Under the pieces are notes generated by a model. That model saw only the letters and a list, made by a program, of their open reading frames with translations. It searched no databases and was not told the origin of the DNA. A stretch of DNA of 64,000 nucleotides, from the NCBI RefSeq assembly GCF_002741035.1, contig NZ_CP016808.1:5690501-5754500 (forward strand), given 5' to 3'. Made by a program: the position numbers and the translations under genes. Numbering within the stretch: position 1 is the first letter of the stretch; every line of letters starts with the position of its first letter. This DNA is from Paenibacillus sp. BIHB 4019 (GTDB taxonomy: Bacteria > Bacillota > Bacilli > Paenibacillales > Paenibacillaceae). This document shows positions 41,546-49,783 of this stretch, piece after piece.

Positions 41546-42313
41546 CTATGCATAAATAATCATGACGCGATGATTGTCTAATAAGTTGGATAACTCTACA
41601 GGAAGAATCTTATTGGTAATAATGATGTCTATGTCCTCCATATTGAAAACTTTAAAATTATGAGAGACATTGATTTTAGTCTCATCAACTAGTAATACAA
41701 GTAGACCTGTTTGCTTCTTTATCATTCTTTTTAACTCAATATCCTCTTCGTATGCATAATAAATTCCATCTGCATCTATACCTGCAATGCTCAAAAATGA
41801 AATATCAAAATTGTAGTTACTCAATTCCGAGAGGACTTTCGTTCCTATTACACATCTTTTCTCCTTATCAAGGTTTCCACCTAAAATCCTTGTTTTACTA
41901 TCCGTGTGTTGGAGAAGTTGATCTGCAATATCTAACGAATTTGTAATGAAAAAATTATTATCTTGGGACTTTATACATTGTGGTATAAAGCTAACAGTTG
42001 TAGAAACATCCAAATAAACCATCTTATCTGAAGTGATTAACTTACTTGCTGCTATGGCAAGTTGTTTCTTTTCAGTAATTAAGTCTTCAGCCCGTTCCAA
42101 GTAATTATCCAATCGATTAAATCGATCTGGAAGACTAACACCACCATATGTCCGTTTCACCAAGTTATTTTCTGTTAGTTTCAAAATGTCTCTTCGTGCT
42201 GTATCTCTGGATGTACCCGTTATTTGAATAATATCTTTTAAACTTAAGGAATGTTCCGTTTCTAATTTAGATAGAATTAAGTCCAATCGTTCTTTTTGAA
42301 GAATAAAAATCAC
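41546..42313 (-). CDS. DeoR-family transcriptional regulator
   Basis: 255 residues: an N-terminal winged helix (LQKERLDLILSKLETEHSLS, IIQITGTSRDTARRDILKLT, VKRTYGGVSL) and a sugar-phosphate-sensing DeoR C-terminal domain (KMVYLDVSTTVSFIPQCI, LGGNLDKEKRCVIG). Such proteins repress sugar genes and are released by a phosphorylated sugar. The only plausible start is GTG 42313, which is itself inside the GAGGTGA run, so the true start is uncertain. A 14-bp inverted repeat around the -10 region upstream suggests autoregulation. A HAD phosphatase follows. Confidence 0.87.
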   Translation of the reverse strand: MIFILQKERLDLILSKLETEHSLSLKDIIQITGTSRDTARRDILKLTENNLVKRTYGGVSLPDRFNRLDNYLERAEDLITEKKQLAIAASKLITSDKMVYLDVSTTVSFIPQCIKSQDNNFFITNSLDIADQLLQHTDSKTRILGGNLDKEKRCVIGTKVLSELSNYNFDISFLSIAGIDADGIYYAYEEDIELKRMIKKQTGLLVLLVDETKINVSHNFKVFNMEDIDIIITNKILPVELSNLLDNHRVMIIYA

Positions 42314-42326
42314 CTCAACATAAAAT

Positions 42327-42368
42327 TAAGCTACTTTAAGTCACAATAAATTATAACTTAAAGTAGCT
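42327..42368 (-). promoter_or_regulatory. Operator/promoter of the DeoR gene
   Basis: A perfect 14-bp inverted repeat, AAGCTACTTTAAGT (42327-42340) and its complement at 42355-42368, with a 14-base centre. On the minus strand the centre begins with TATAAT, a consensus -10, and TTTACC lies near the -35 position with about 17-bp spacing. No T run follows, so it is an operator rather than a terminator. Confidence 0.6.
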
Positions 42369-42397
42369 TACGGGTAAATAGAATGAAAATAAAAAAA

Positions 42398-42430
42398 CGT
42401 CATGGAAAATGCTCCACCGCATTTTCCTGA
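42398..42430 (-). terminator. Terminator downstream of the lipoprotein gene
   Basis: GTCATGGAAAATGC (42398-42411) pairs with GCATTTTCCTGAC (42418-42430) with a single bulge; on the minus strand a GTTTTTTTA run follows. It lies about 150 bases beyond the lipoprotein stop. Confidence 0.75.
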
Positions 42431-42581
42431 CGCACTACTTCATAGCTTACCTTCTAAATTATAGAGTCTTCTATACACTCTCACTACATCTGGAAATAAA
42501 ATGAATAAATAATATTTCTGTAAGTGGCATTTTTATGCCGTTTTATAAGCATTCTGATACAATTAATACGGCTAAGGTCTT

Positions 42582-43118
42582 TCAGCCATTTTTGTACATC
42601 TCTAATTTCAATACATACATGCTCGATTCGAGGTTATAAATGCCGAGTATTTCAGGCGTAACTTCAAATGAATTCATGTCATCCACGATATCTTTCCGTC
42701 CACCAGACGCCAGGAGAACACCCCAATTTGCATGAGGCTTTCCATCCGCAGAGAAATGACTATCACTCATATCGGCGGTTAATACCGTAACCCTTGCACC
42801 GGGATAACAGACAAAAACACTGTATTCCCTTGGATTACCTCCGTCATCGTTCATGCTTTCGGTTCGAGCTTCGTAGACATTTGTTACCTCAAGTTTAAGT
42901 CCGCCATGATTAAAAGTTTTAGTTTCTCCGTTTTGTGTCGGATTTGGTGAATGAGAAGGTGTTTCAAGTGACGTGGAAGTCGGTGTTGAACTAGAATCAG
43001 TGTTGTAGGGCATCGTTTCAGTAGGTACATTGTTGTTATTGCAGCCAGCTAACAGCATCAACAAAGTAGTTACCGTGAGTATTACCACAGCACCTAGCAT
43101 TTGATTAAAGTAGTTCAT
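42582..43118 (-). CDS. Lipoprotein of unknown function
   Basis: 178 residues. A signal peptide with lipobox LLAGC (lipid Cys at about residue 26), then a low-complexity Ser/Thr/Pro linker (~30-65), then a domain of about 110 residues (TFNHGGLKLEVTNVYEARTE, YPGARVTVLTADM, GIYNLESSMYVLKLEM) that looks like an all-beta, DUF4352-like or immunoglobulin-like extracellular module. I do not recognise the family with certainty. The SD GAAGGTGAT precedes the ATG at 43118. Monocistronic, exported and membrane-anchored. Confidence 0.7.
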   Translation of the reverse strand: MNYFNQMLGAVVILTVTTLLMLLAGCNNNNVPTETMPYNTDSSSTPTSTSLETPSHSPNPTQNGETKTFNHGGLKLEVTNVYEARTESMNDDGGNPREYSVFVCYPGARVTVLTADMSDSHFSADGKPHANWGVLLASGGRKDIVDDMNSFEVTPEILGIYNLESSMYVLKLEMYKNG

Positions 43119-43332
43119 CCACGATCACCTTCCTTATCAGCATAATTTCTTTCACCACTTAGACGTAAATATTTGGAAATTGTTGCATTCTTGTTAACAT
43201 GATAAAGCTGCCGATAATGCCAGCAGCTTCTTCGTAGGTGTATATGGAGTTATCGTTTTCAGTTAGAGCTTAGCACCACTGTGCCAGTATAGATCTTTAC
43301 TAGTGGATTATGATGGACATATAGCAAAGTAG

Positions 43333-43381
43333 AACAACCGATGAAATATCAGGAGTAGATACCTGTATTCCATCGGTTGTT
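43333..43381 (-). terminator. Terminator-like hairpin after the carboxypeptidase gene
   Basis: AACAACCGATG (43333-43343) pairs perfectly with CATCGGTTGTT (43371-43381), with further partial pairing inside. On the minus strand TTCTACTTTG follows, a weak T run. Confidence 0.55.
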
Positions 43382-43411
43382 AAAATACTCTTTCAAAGCA
43401 TCTTGACACTG

Positions 43412-44702
43412 CTAATCAGCACTAAAGAAACCGCCAATTGACCGAAGAAGTAACATAAACCAGTTTCCTTTCTCCACTGTTCGCTCAGTGATTAAATCAA
43501 CAGTTCTTAATTGTACGACGCTTACCCCTTGGACTACGTAAGTAAATGTCGCCGTTCCAGCTTTAGTACCAGCTACGACAGGAGCAGCGAGCCCACCTGG
43601 AACTAAATGGACTGCAGCAATAGGTTGTGCAGATACATCTGATTTCGGAATAATAAAATAAACATCATCTTTTGTTACGATCTGAACATTTTTTTCTTTC
43701 CCGCCCTTGACAGGAGATGTTTCCATCCCAGTGACTAAACTCCCAGCAGGAATTACTTGATTCATTGTAAAGTGATTGAATCCATAGTCTAATACCTTTG
43801 CCGTCTCCTCGAAGCGGCTCTCCATCGATGGAGTCCCCATGACAACACTGATTAAACGCATACCATTGCGCTCTGCAGTTCCGGTAAAGCAATAGCCTGC
43901 GCTTTTGGTATATCCTGTCTTGAGCCCATCCAAGCCCTCATAAGCAAAACTCGGAATCGCTTTGTTCGTCTCTAGCATTCGATTTGAATTGATAATTGGA
44001 TCTTTATCAGACTTACGCATCTTGTAAAATGGAAGGGATGTGACATCAGCATAATCTGGTTCATCTTGAATAAGGTTTTTCGCCAATGTAGCCACGTCTT
44101 TTGCTGACATCAGCGTTTCCCCCATTTCATCAGGGCGAAAGCCTTCTGGCATGTCGGCGCGGCTCAGTCCGGTAGCATTGATAAAATGGGTTTTAGTCAG
44201 TTCCATGCGTTTGGCTTCCTCATTCATAAGGGCTACAAAGTTCTGTTCTGTGCCCGATACATGCTCAGAAAGAGCAATCGCAGCATCATTCGCGGATCCC
44301 ACTGCCATTGCGATGTACAGTTCTTTTACCGTATGCTGATCTCCTTCTGCAGGTACCTATGCTTTTAGATGCATGTTCGCTGACTGTAACGATGTCATCC
44401 CAGGATAGTTCTCCTGTTCTAACTTTTTTGGCGACAATGTACTCTGTCATCATTTTGACCATGCTTGCCGGCGCAAAGCGCTGATCGGCATTGATGGACA
44501 ATAGAACATCTCCTGTAGTTTGTTCAATGAGAATGGCGGATTTAACATTAAGATGCAAGGATTCCACAGTCGGTATGTCAGAAATCCCCGATGAGTTAAG
44601 TGTTCCTTGGTTCGTGGCTGCAACTGAGAGCGGTAATACATATATTCCCATTATACAAACGGCGATTACTGTGATTAATGGTTTGAATATTCTAAAAATC
44701 AA
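43412..44702 (-). pseudogene. D-alanyl-D-alanine carboxypeptidase (DacF/PBP5 type), frameshifted
   Basis: Two overlapping frames make one protein. The 5' frame (44702, TTG start, to 44286) has a signal peptide and the SxxK motif in PASMVKMMTEYIV; the 3' frame (to 43412) has the SxN motif in AVGSANDAAIAL, the KTG motif in LDGLKTGYTKSAGYCF and the C-terminal PBP5 domain. Reading on from SKSIGT in the first frame, shifting by one base near 44352-44360 restores AEGDQHTVKELYIAM, so a single-base insertion (or two-base loss) explains the break. It may be a real mutation or a sequencing error. The enzyme trims peptidoglycan side chains. Length about 430 residues. Confidence 0.85.
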
Positions 44703-45234
44703 TGTTCTCTATCCTCATTTCTGATCATTGGACGTTCCAAATCGGTATTTTGCGATATATGAAAATTATAGAATTGAATGATTTAATGTCAATCTTAATT
44801 TTTTTTCTAGTCTTAAGAAATCCTTTAGAAATTACTTACCTCGTTCTTTAGGAATTGTTTTTTTATGATGGATTTAAGTGAAGCAATGAAACTTGCTTTA
44901 CTGTGTTTGCATGACCGTTGGAAAACGTTGGAGGGATTTCAATCCATGTTGGCATCGGTTTATTCCTTGCCTTTTTCCTAACAGTAGGCTTCTCATATGA
45001 TCTTGCGTATTGTCGCGGAAGCGGATAATCACCATAAACAAATTGGTCCCACTTTCTCTCGGCTGCAGGCCCTTTCTCCATGGCCCTAAAATTCAGCGCG
45101 AGACAGACTCCATAAATTAAGTTTTAAACTGTCCCTAGAAATTGAAGCAGCGATAGCCGTGGACCTGAAAATAAAGTCCTAGACTGTCGCTGTTTCATTG
45201 AACTAAAGTGTTATACTGCTGTATTAGATCAGTG
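44703..45234. other. Intergenic region, no supported gene
   Basis: Some 530 bases between the carboxypeptidase and the export operon. A 72-codon minus-strand frame at 44863-45081 has no recognisable domain or SD. An imperfect hairpin pairs CAGCGATAG near 45154 with CTGTCGCTG near 45184 and could terminate the export operon transcribed towards it. Confidence 0.4.
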
Positions 45235-46305
45235 CTAAGGAATCACAACGATGTCGCCGGCCTTTAATCCTTTCAGTATCTCGGTGTTGTCGCCCACTTC
45301 CATGCCAGTCTTAATATCACGACGCACAGGCTGTCCGTTACCCGGATCTAGCATCACGTATACGGCACCCTGATCGCGCATAATTGCCAGCGTCGGGACG
45401 ACAATGGCGTTCTCCTTGCGTTGCGTCTCGATTTCCCCCTCCAGCGTTAGCCCTCCTAGCAATTGCTTATCCTGCTTCAAATCAATGACTACATCAAATT
45501 CAGAAGGCTGTGAGGAATCGTTAGCCAGCTTAGGGAACTGAGAAACGCTGTTTATTACTCCTGCAAAAATTTTGTCTTTTTGACCAACAAGCTGTACTTC
45601 TACGGACATGCCAGGTTTAATCCGGAATACATCCAGCTCTGACACAGTTGCCTTAAATTTCACCAGCGCGGTGTTGACTATTTTCCCAATAAGCTGACCC
45701 TCTGATAGCATTCGGCTTTTGACATCTGCCTCATTATACAAAAATACACCAGAGGTTGGCGCATAAACAACTGCTGTCGCCAAAGCAGACTTTTTCGCTG
45801 AAAGCTCTTGCTCCTTTATTGCCAGTGTTTCCTGGCCAAGCTCGTTCGTCAATCGCTTGCCCTCCCTATCTAGAAACGCTTTTTTGCGTTCCTCTCCCGT
45901 TGCACCGATTACCTCAGTTTCCGCATCTTGCTGTTGGCTAATCTCCTGAATCTTGGCATCCAGCTTCATTTTTTTAATATCGAACTCCAGGCTTTTCAAT
46001 TCCGCCTGCAACGTTTTGATATCGAGCGCCATCAGCACTTCGCCTTTCTTGACCTGCTCGCCGTTCTTCCTGTTCCAGCTATGAATTTTGGCGGATAGCG
46101 GTGCATATACTTCTATTTCTTCCGCATACACGGATTTGCCTTTGACTTTAAGCGTTTGGCTGATCGCCTCCTGCGTCACCTCGAACGTAATCATCGGCTG
46201 TGGCTCAGGCTGCGGCTCAGGCTCAGGTTTATACTGCAAATAAAGGAAAAAGCCTACGCCAAGCAGCACAGCAACGGTTGCTATTCGTTTTACCCATTTC
46301 ATCAT
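45235..46305 (-). CDS. Efflux membrane-fusion/adaptor protein (MacA/YknX-like)
   Basis: 356 residues: an N-terminal membrane anchor, a short PEPEPQPEPQP repeat (residues ~27-37), a biotinyl-lipoyl domain split by a long helical hairpin (ELKSLEFDIKKMKLDAKIQE... LAIKEQELSAKKS), then beta-barrel and membrane-proximal domains. It is the adaptor of a MacAB-type ABC system with the permease and ATPase genes upstream on the same strand (29-base and 12-base gaps). In firmicutes such systems export peptides or protect against antimicrobial peptides. ATG at 46305 with AAGGGG about 9 bases ahead. Confidence 0.86.
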   Translation of the reverse strand: MMKWVKRIATVAVLLGVGFFLYLQYKPEPEPQPEPQPMITFEVTQEAISQTLKVKGKSVYAEEIEVYAPLSAKIHSWNRKNGEQVKKGEVLMALDIKTLQAELKSLEFDIKKMKLDAKIQEISQQQDAETEVIGATGEERKKAFLDREGKRLTNELGQETLAIKEQELSAKKSALATAVVYAPTSGVFLYNEADVKSRMLSEGQLIGKIVNTALVKFKATVSELDVFRIKPGMSVEVQLVGQKDKIFAGVINSVSQFPKLANDSSQPSEFDVVIDLKQDKQLLGGLTLEGEIETQRKENAIVVPTLAIMRDQGAVYVMLDPGNGQPVRRDIKTGMEVGDNTEILKGLKAGDIVVIP

Positions 46306-46334
46306 TTCATTTACCCCTTTTATTCGCTAATCTA

Positions 46335-47702
46335 TTACCCGTTCTTAATGACTTCAAGCGCATTCGTACGGGAAGCGCTGATCGCAGGATAAATGCCCGA
46401 CAGAATGCCAGTCATCACGGCAAACGCTACCCCCACGGGAAGGGCATTCAGCGGAATATCTACGACCAGCGGACCAAGCCCGAGTGTACCGGAAGCAATG
46501 AATTTATTGACTCCCCATACGACAAGATAGGAAATCGTCATTCCAGCCGCTCCTCCCATCAGACCGAGTGCAGCCGCTTCAGTCAGGAAAATTTGACGTA
46601 TTTGCCATAAATTTGCCCCTAAAATTTTCATAACGCCGATTTGTCTACGCCGCTGGTGCGTGGACATCGTCATCGCTACAAAGATAGATAGCGAAGCCAA
46701 CAGCAGTATGAATACACCAATACCAAGTGCTATCTTCTTATAGGTAGCAAACTTTTGCTGGATCATCTCCTCCTGAAAAAGATTGCTTTGCGTGTTCAAA
46801 TACAGCTTCTTGAGTTGCTCCTCTACCTGTGCCACATACGCCTTGCTCTCTACTTTGACCATAACTGTGTCGAGCTTCGTACGTGATTTCGCGGTATCTC
46901 CGATGCCAAGCTGCTCCTGTAGCATTCTCGCTGTCTCTATCGAGACATACACCGCCTTGTCATACACCGCATATTCTTCACTCTCCCCGTCCTTTACTTG
47001 CAGAACACCGCTGACTCGCAACGGCGTGCTTACCTTCTGCTTGACGGGGCTCGCTGTAGCCTCTCCAGATCGAAAGTGAATTTGCTGCTGGTACAGCTCG
47101 GTTTGCTGATTGCCTAGTGTTTCAAATAGAGCATAAAGCTGCTCATTGTACGGGTCCTTCTGCAACTTCTCATTCATTTCCTTCAATGTTTTCTGGTCAG
47201 CCAATCCGAACATAGCGCCATGGTTTACGACAACTGATCCTGGTGTGCCGAAAACTCCACCTTTCGCAAATTTATAGCCGAATGGTGCAAGCGATTCGAT
47301 ATCTGTTCCAATTACCTCTACAGACACACTTTTACCGTCAAGGGTAAGCATCTCCATGTAGCTTAACTTGAGCAACGGGGAAACGGCCGTCACATGCGCC
47401 ATACGCCTTATGACATCCAGCTTCTGCATCGTAAGCGCGCCTCGTTCAAAGCCTTGGCCGCTCTGAGCTGAGCCTTGGCCAGCCCCTCTACCGCCTGTGG
47501 AATCAGATGTTACTGTAATTTCGTCCATTTTATAATTACGATTCATTTCGGCCTCGCTGTAGGCTTGTGTCGATTGACCGATGCTAATCGCCATAATGAT
47601 TGCCGCGCAACCTACCGAAAGGCCAATCATGCACAGCAGCGTAACAACCTTCCGCCTAACAATTTGTCCCCATGACATCCGCACCAAATCTGATAAATTC
47701 AA
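46335..47702 (-). CDS. ABC transporter permease, MacB/FtsX family
   Basis: 455 residues: one N-terminal membrane helix (VVTLLCMIGLSVGCAAIIMA), a large extracytoplasmic MacB core domain (~45-320) and three C-terminal helices with the FtsX signature (RRQIGVMKILGANLWQI, AALGLMGGAAGMTISYL, GVAFAVMTGILSGIYPA). The external domain contains a Gly/Gln/Ser-rich stretch (GGRGAGQGSAQSGQ near residue 69). It works with the ATPase and adaptor encoded alongside as a mechanotransmission-type exporter. Substrate unknown. Confidence 0.88.
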   Translation of the reverse strand: MNLSDLVRMSWGQIVRRKVVTLLCMIGLSVGCAAIIMAISIGQSTQAYSEAEMNRNYKMDEITVTSDSTGGRGAGQGSAQSGQGFERGALTMQKLDVIRRMAHVTAVSPLLKLSYMEMLTLDGKSVSVEVIGTDIESLAPFGYKFAKGGVFGTPGSVVVNHGAMFGLADQKTLKEMNEKLQKDPYNEQLYALFETLGNQQTELYQQQIHFRSGEATASPVKQKVSTPLRVSGVLQVKDGESEEYAVYDKAVYVSIETARMLQEQLGIGDTAKSRTKLDTVMVKVESKAYVAQVEEQLKKLYLNTQSNLFQEEMIQQKFATYKKIALGIGVFILLLASLSIFVAMTMSTHQRRRQIGVMKILGANLWQIRQIFLTEAAALGLMGGAAGMTISYLVVWGVNKFIASGTLGLGPLVVDIPLNALPVGVAFAVMTGILSGIYPAISASRTNALEVIKNG

Positions 47703-47714
47703 CGTGCAACCTCC

Positions 47715-48404
47715 CTATCTCACCGTTTGAAGCTTCTGTTCATCCATTAAATATCCATCCTTTAAAGTAATGATTCTCCCCATCTGGTCAGCCACCTCTG
47801 CCTCATGTGTGACAATAACAAAGGTTGTGTGCAGCTCCTTGTTAAGCCTGCTCAGGATAGAGAGAATTTCCTCTTCGGTCTGTGTATCCAGATTTCCAGT
47901 AGGCTCGTCCGCAAAAATAATGGAGGGCTCGGGAATAAGTGAACGCGCTATACTGACTCGCTGCTGCTGACCTCCTGAGAGCTGTGATGGAAACAGCTCC
48001 GTCTTGTCCGTCAGACCAACTTGCTCCAGAAGCAGAAGAGCCCTCTTCTTTCGTTGTGAAGCAGAAATCCTCTGGAATGCAAGTGGCAGCTCCACATTTT
48101 CCCGGATTGTCAAGTTTGGAATCAATTCATAGGATTGAAAAATAAAGCCGATATGCTTGCGGCGAAACTCCGCCAATCGATTCTCATTCATCCGGACAAT
48201 ATCTTGCTCTCCGATATAAATGTTGCCCGACTCCGGCTTCATAAAGCCAGCCATTAAGTGCAGCAGCGTCGATTTGCCTGAACCTGAGCTACCGAGCAGA
48301 GCCGCCATTTCACCCTTGGCGATTTCAAACTGAATGTTGTGCAGTACTGGAATCCTTCCTTGCGCATTACGGAAGGAGTGTGATAATTGTTCAACACGTA
48401 GCAT
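47715..48404 (-). CDS. ABC transporter ATP-binding protein, MacB/LolD type
   Basis: 229 residues from the ATG at 48404, which has AAGGAG 7 bases upstream; the frame opens earlier at 48446 without SD. Walker A GSSGSGKST, Q-loop FIFQSYELIP, signature LSGGQQQR, Walker B IIFADEPTGNLD and H-loop VIVTHEAEVA are all present. First gene of a three-gene operon with permease and adaptor. Its promoter carries the 48480-48522 element shared with the sigma-factor gene, so it is probably controlled by the nearby response regulator. Confidence 0.9.
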   Translation of the reverse strand: MLRVEQLSHSFRNAQGRIPVLHNIQFEIAKGEMAALLGSSGSGKSTLLHLMAGFMKPESGNIYIGEQDIVRMNENRLAEFRRKHIGFIFQSYELIPNLTIRENVELPLAFQRISASQRKKRALLLLEQVGLTDKTELFPSQLSGGQQQRVSIARSLIPEPSIIFADEPTGNLDTQTEEEILSILSRLNKELHTTFVIVTHEAEVADQMGRIITLKDGYLMDEQKLQTVR

Positions 48405-48470
48405 AGCAATCTCCTTTTCTGAACGGTCCGGTGTGACCAACGTCATACTTCTGTTCTATCCTTTAACTAT

Positions 48471-48522
48471 TGTATAGAGCAGTTGTATCTTCGCTAAGCA
48501 CAGTTGTATCCGATTTGTAACA
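48471..48522 (-). promoter_or_regulatory. Response-regulator-type promoter of the ABC operon
   Basis: On the minus strand TGTTACAAATCGGATACAA (48522-48504), with GATACAACTG repeated 21 bp further on (48489-48480), then TACAAT (48474-48469) as -10. TTACAA and ATACAA within the first block are 11 bp apart. The 19-mer is identical to one upstream of the sigma gene at 52015. Direct repeats at 11 and 21 bp are typical of OmpR-family binding. Confidence 0.7.
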
Positions 48523-48553
48523 AAAAGGCACCTATACTTGTTTGCATACAAAA

Positions 48554-48600
48554 ATCCCTATCAGGGCCTGGAGACTAGAGCTCCGTTGCTTGATAGGGAT
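48554..48600 (-). terminator. Terminator of the RR-HK-propeller operon
   Basis: A perfect 10-bp stem (ATCCCTATCA at 48554-48563 with its complement at 48591-48600). On the minus strand TTTTTGT follows, 17 bases or so after the propeller gene's stop. Confidence 0.75.
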
Positions 48601-48616
48601 AATGATGAAGCTTATA

Positions 48617-49783
48617 TCACCATATGCTTAGAGTAAAGCGATACAGCTCGCTTTTGTCTATGCTGCTGCTGCTCACGAACAGATCATTCCCATTCCATTG
48701 TAGCATTTGCAGATTTTCAATATTTTGATAAATGACCGTATCCGATAAAAGCTTATCGTCCTCCAGATAGGCTGTATGCAGTTCGCTGTTCTGACCTTCC
48801 TTCATCGTGAAGTAAGCCATTCGTGATTCTTCCTGATCGATGGAGAAATTCCAAATTTCTCCTGTCTTCAACAATTTATAAGTTCCTTTGCCCAAATCGT
48901 ATATAAAGAGCCCTACCGTTTTGTCAACCGTTCCTAGGAAGAGGAGGCTGTTGTCGCCAATCAATTTAAATTGCCTAATATCCGGTCCTTTGACCATTTC
49001 TTCAACTTGACCCGGACGATTAAGCTGCAACCGGTAAATGCCGTACTGATCCCCCACCAGCGCAAGCATATAGACCGATTGGCTATCGTTTCCAAGCTGA
49101 TAACTGTCCAGCATAATTAATACTTCTTCCGCCTGCTTTATCTTACTCTTATCTGCGATTAGATCGGTTAGCTCTTCATAGTTGTACAATACTCTCGTCT
49201 TTGAGCCGTCGTTATGACCAAGCGTAATGCTGTAGCCGTCAAAGCCGATATACGTGTTTTTATCTACATTCAGCAATGAATAGGTAGCATTTTGGGTGAC
49301 AGAAGTACGATTTCCAGTCACCCAGTCATAAGAATAGGTGTCCCTTTTTCTCCAGTCACTTCCATATTGGGTATAGATGAGCTGCTTGCGATCAAATGTA
49401 AACGAAATGCCCAGGTCTGTATTCGTCGCAATATCCTCGATCTCATTCTCATTCAAATGCAGCCTTGATAACTTGGCTCCTGTTAGCGATTGATCAGGGC
49501 GATTCACAATGATTGTATTGTGATCAACAGCATCAAACAAATAAATGGGATAAGTAAAGGATTGCCTAATAACGGATTCAATTTTGAACGAGCTGGTTCG
49601 TTGCGCAATAAGACCAGTGGCAAACTGTTCATTTGCTATGGAAGCAGTACGTATCTCAGGTTTGCCTATCGCGTATAAGCCGCCTACCCCATAGATGCCG
49701 CCAATGAACACCAGCAACATAGCGGCCATCAGCAGCCCTTCCCGCTTGTTTTTCCACAACGTGCCCTTCTGCTGCTTGTTCAT
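48617..49783 (-). CDS. Membrane-anchored beta-propeller-like protein
   Basis: 388 residues: a cytoplasmic N-terminus rich in Lys, one membrane helix (LLMAAMLLVFIGGIYGVGGLY), then an external domain made of repeated short beta-type blocks (LFDAVDHNTIIVNRP, ISFTFDRKQLIYTQYG, SRMAYFTMKEGQNSELHTAY, LQWNGNDLFVSSSS), the look of a TolB/WD40-type propeller. No family name can be given. Its start overlaps the kinase stop by four bases, so it is translationally coupled to the HK and may be an accessory sensor that regulates the kinase. Confidence 0.7.
   Translation of the reverse strand: MNKQQKGTLWKNKREGLLMAAMLLVFIGGIYGVGGLYAIGKPEIRTASIANEQFATGLIAQRTSSFKIESVIRQSFTYPIYLFDAVDHNTIIVNRPDQSLTGAKLSRLHLNENEIEDIATNTDLGISFTFDRKQLIYTQYGSDWRKRDTYSYDWVTGNRTSVTQNATYSLLNVDKNTYIGFDGYSITLGHNDGSKTRVLYNYEELTDLIADKSKIKQAEEVLIMLDSYQLGNDSQSVYMLALVGDQYGIYRLQLNRPGQVEEMVKGPDIRQFKLIGDNSLLFLGTVDKTVGLFIYDLGKGTYKLLKTGEIWNFSIDQEESRMAYFTMKEGQNSELHTAYLEDDKLLSDTVIYQNIENLQMLQWNGNDLFVSSSSIDKSELYRFTLSIW

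Noticed and set aside
44863..45081. 72-codon minus-strand ORF
   Set aside because: No SD, no recognisable domain, and compositionally like non-coding sequence; kept only as a note in the gap entry.
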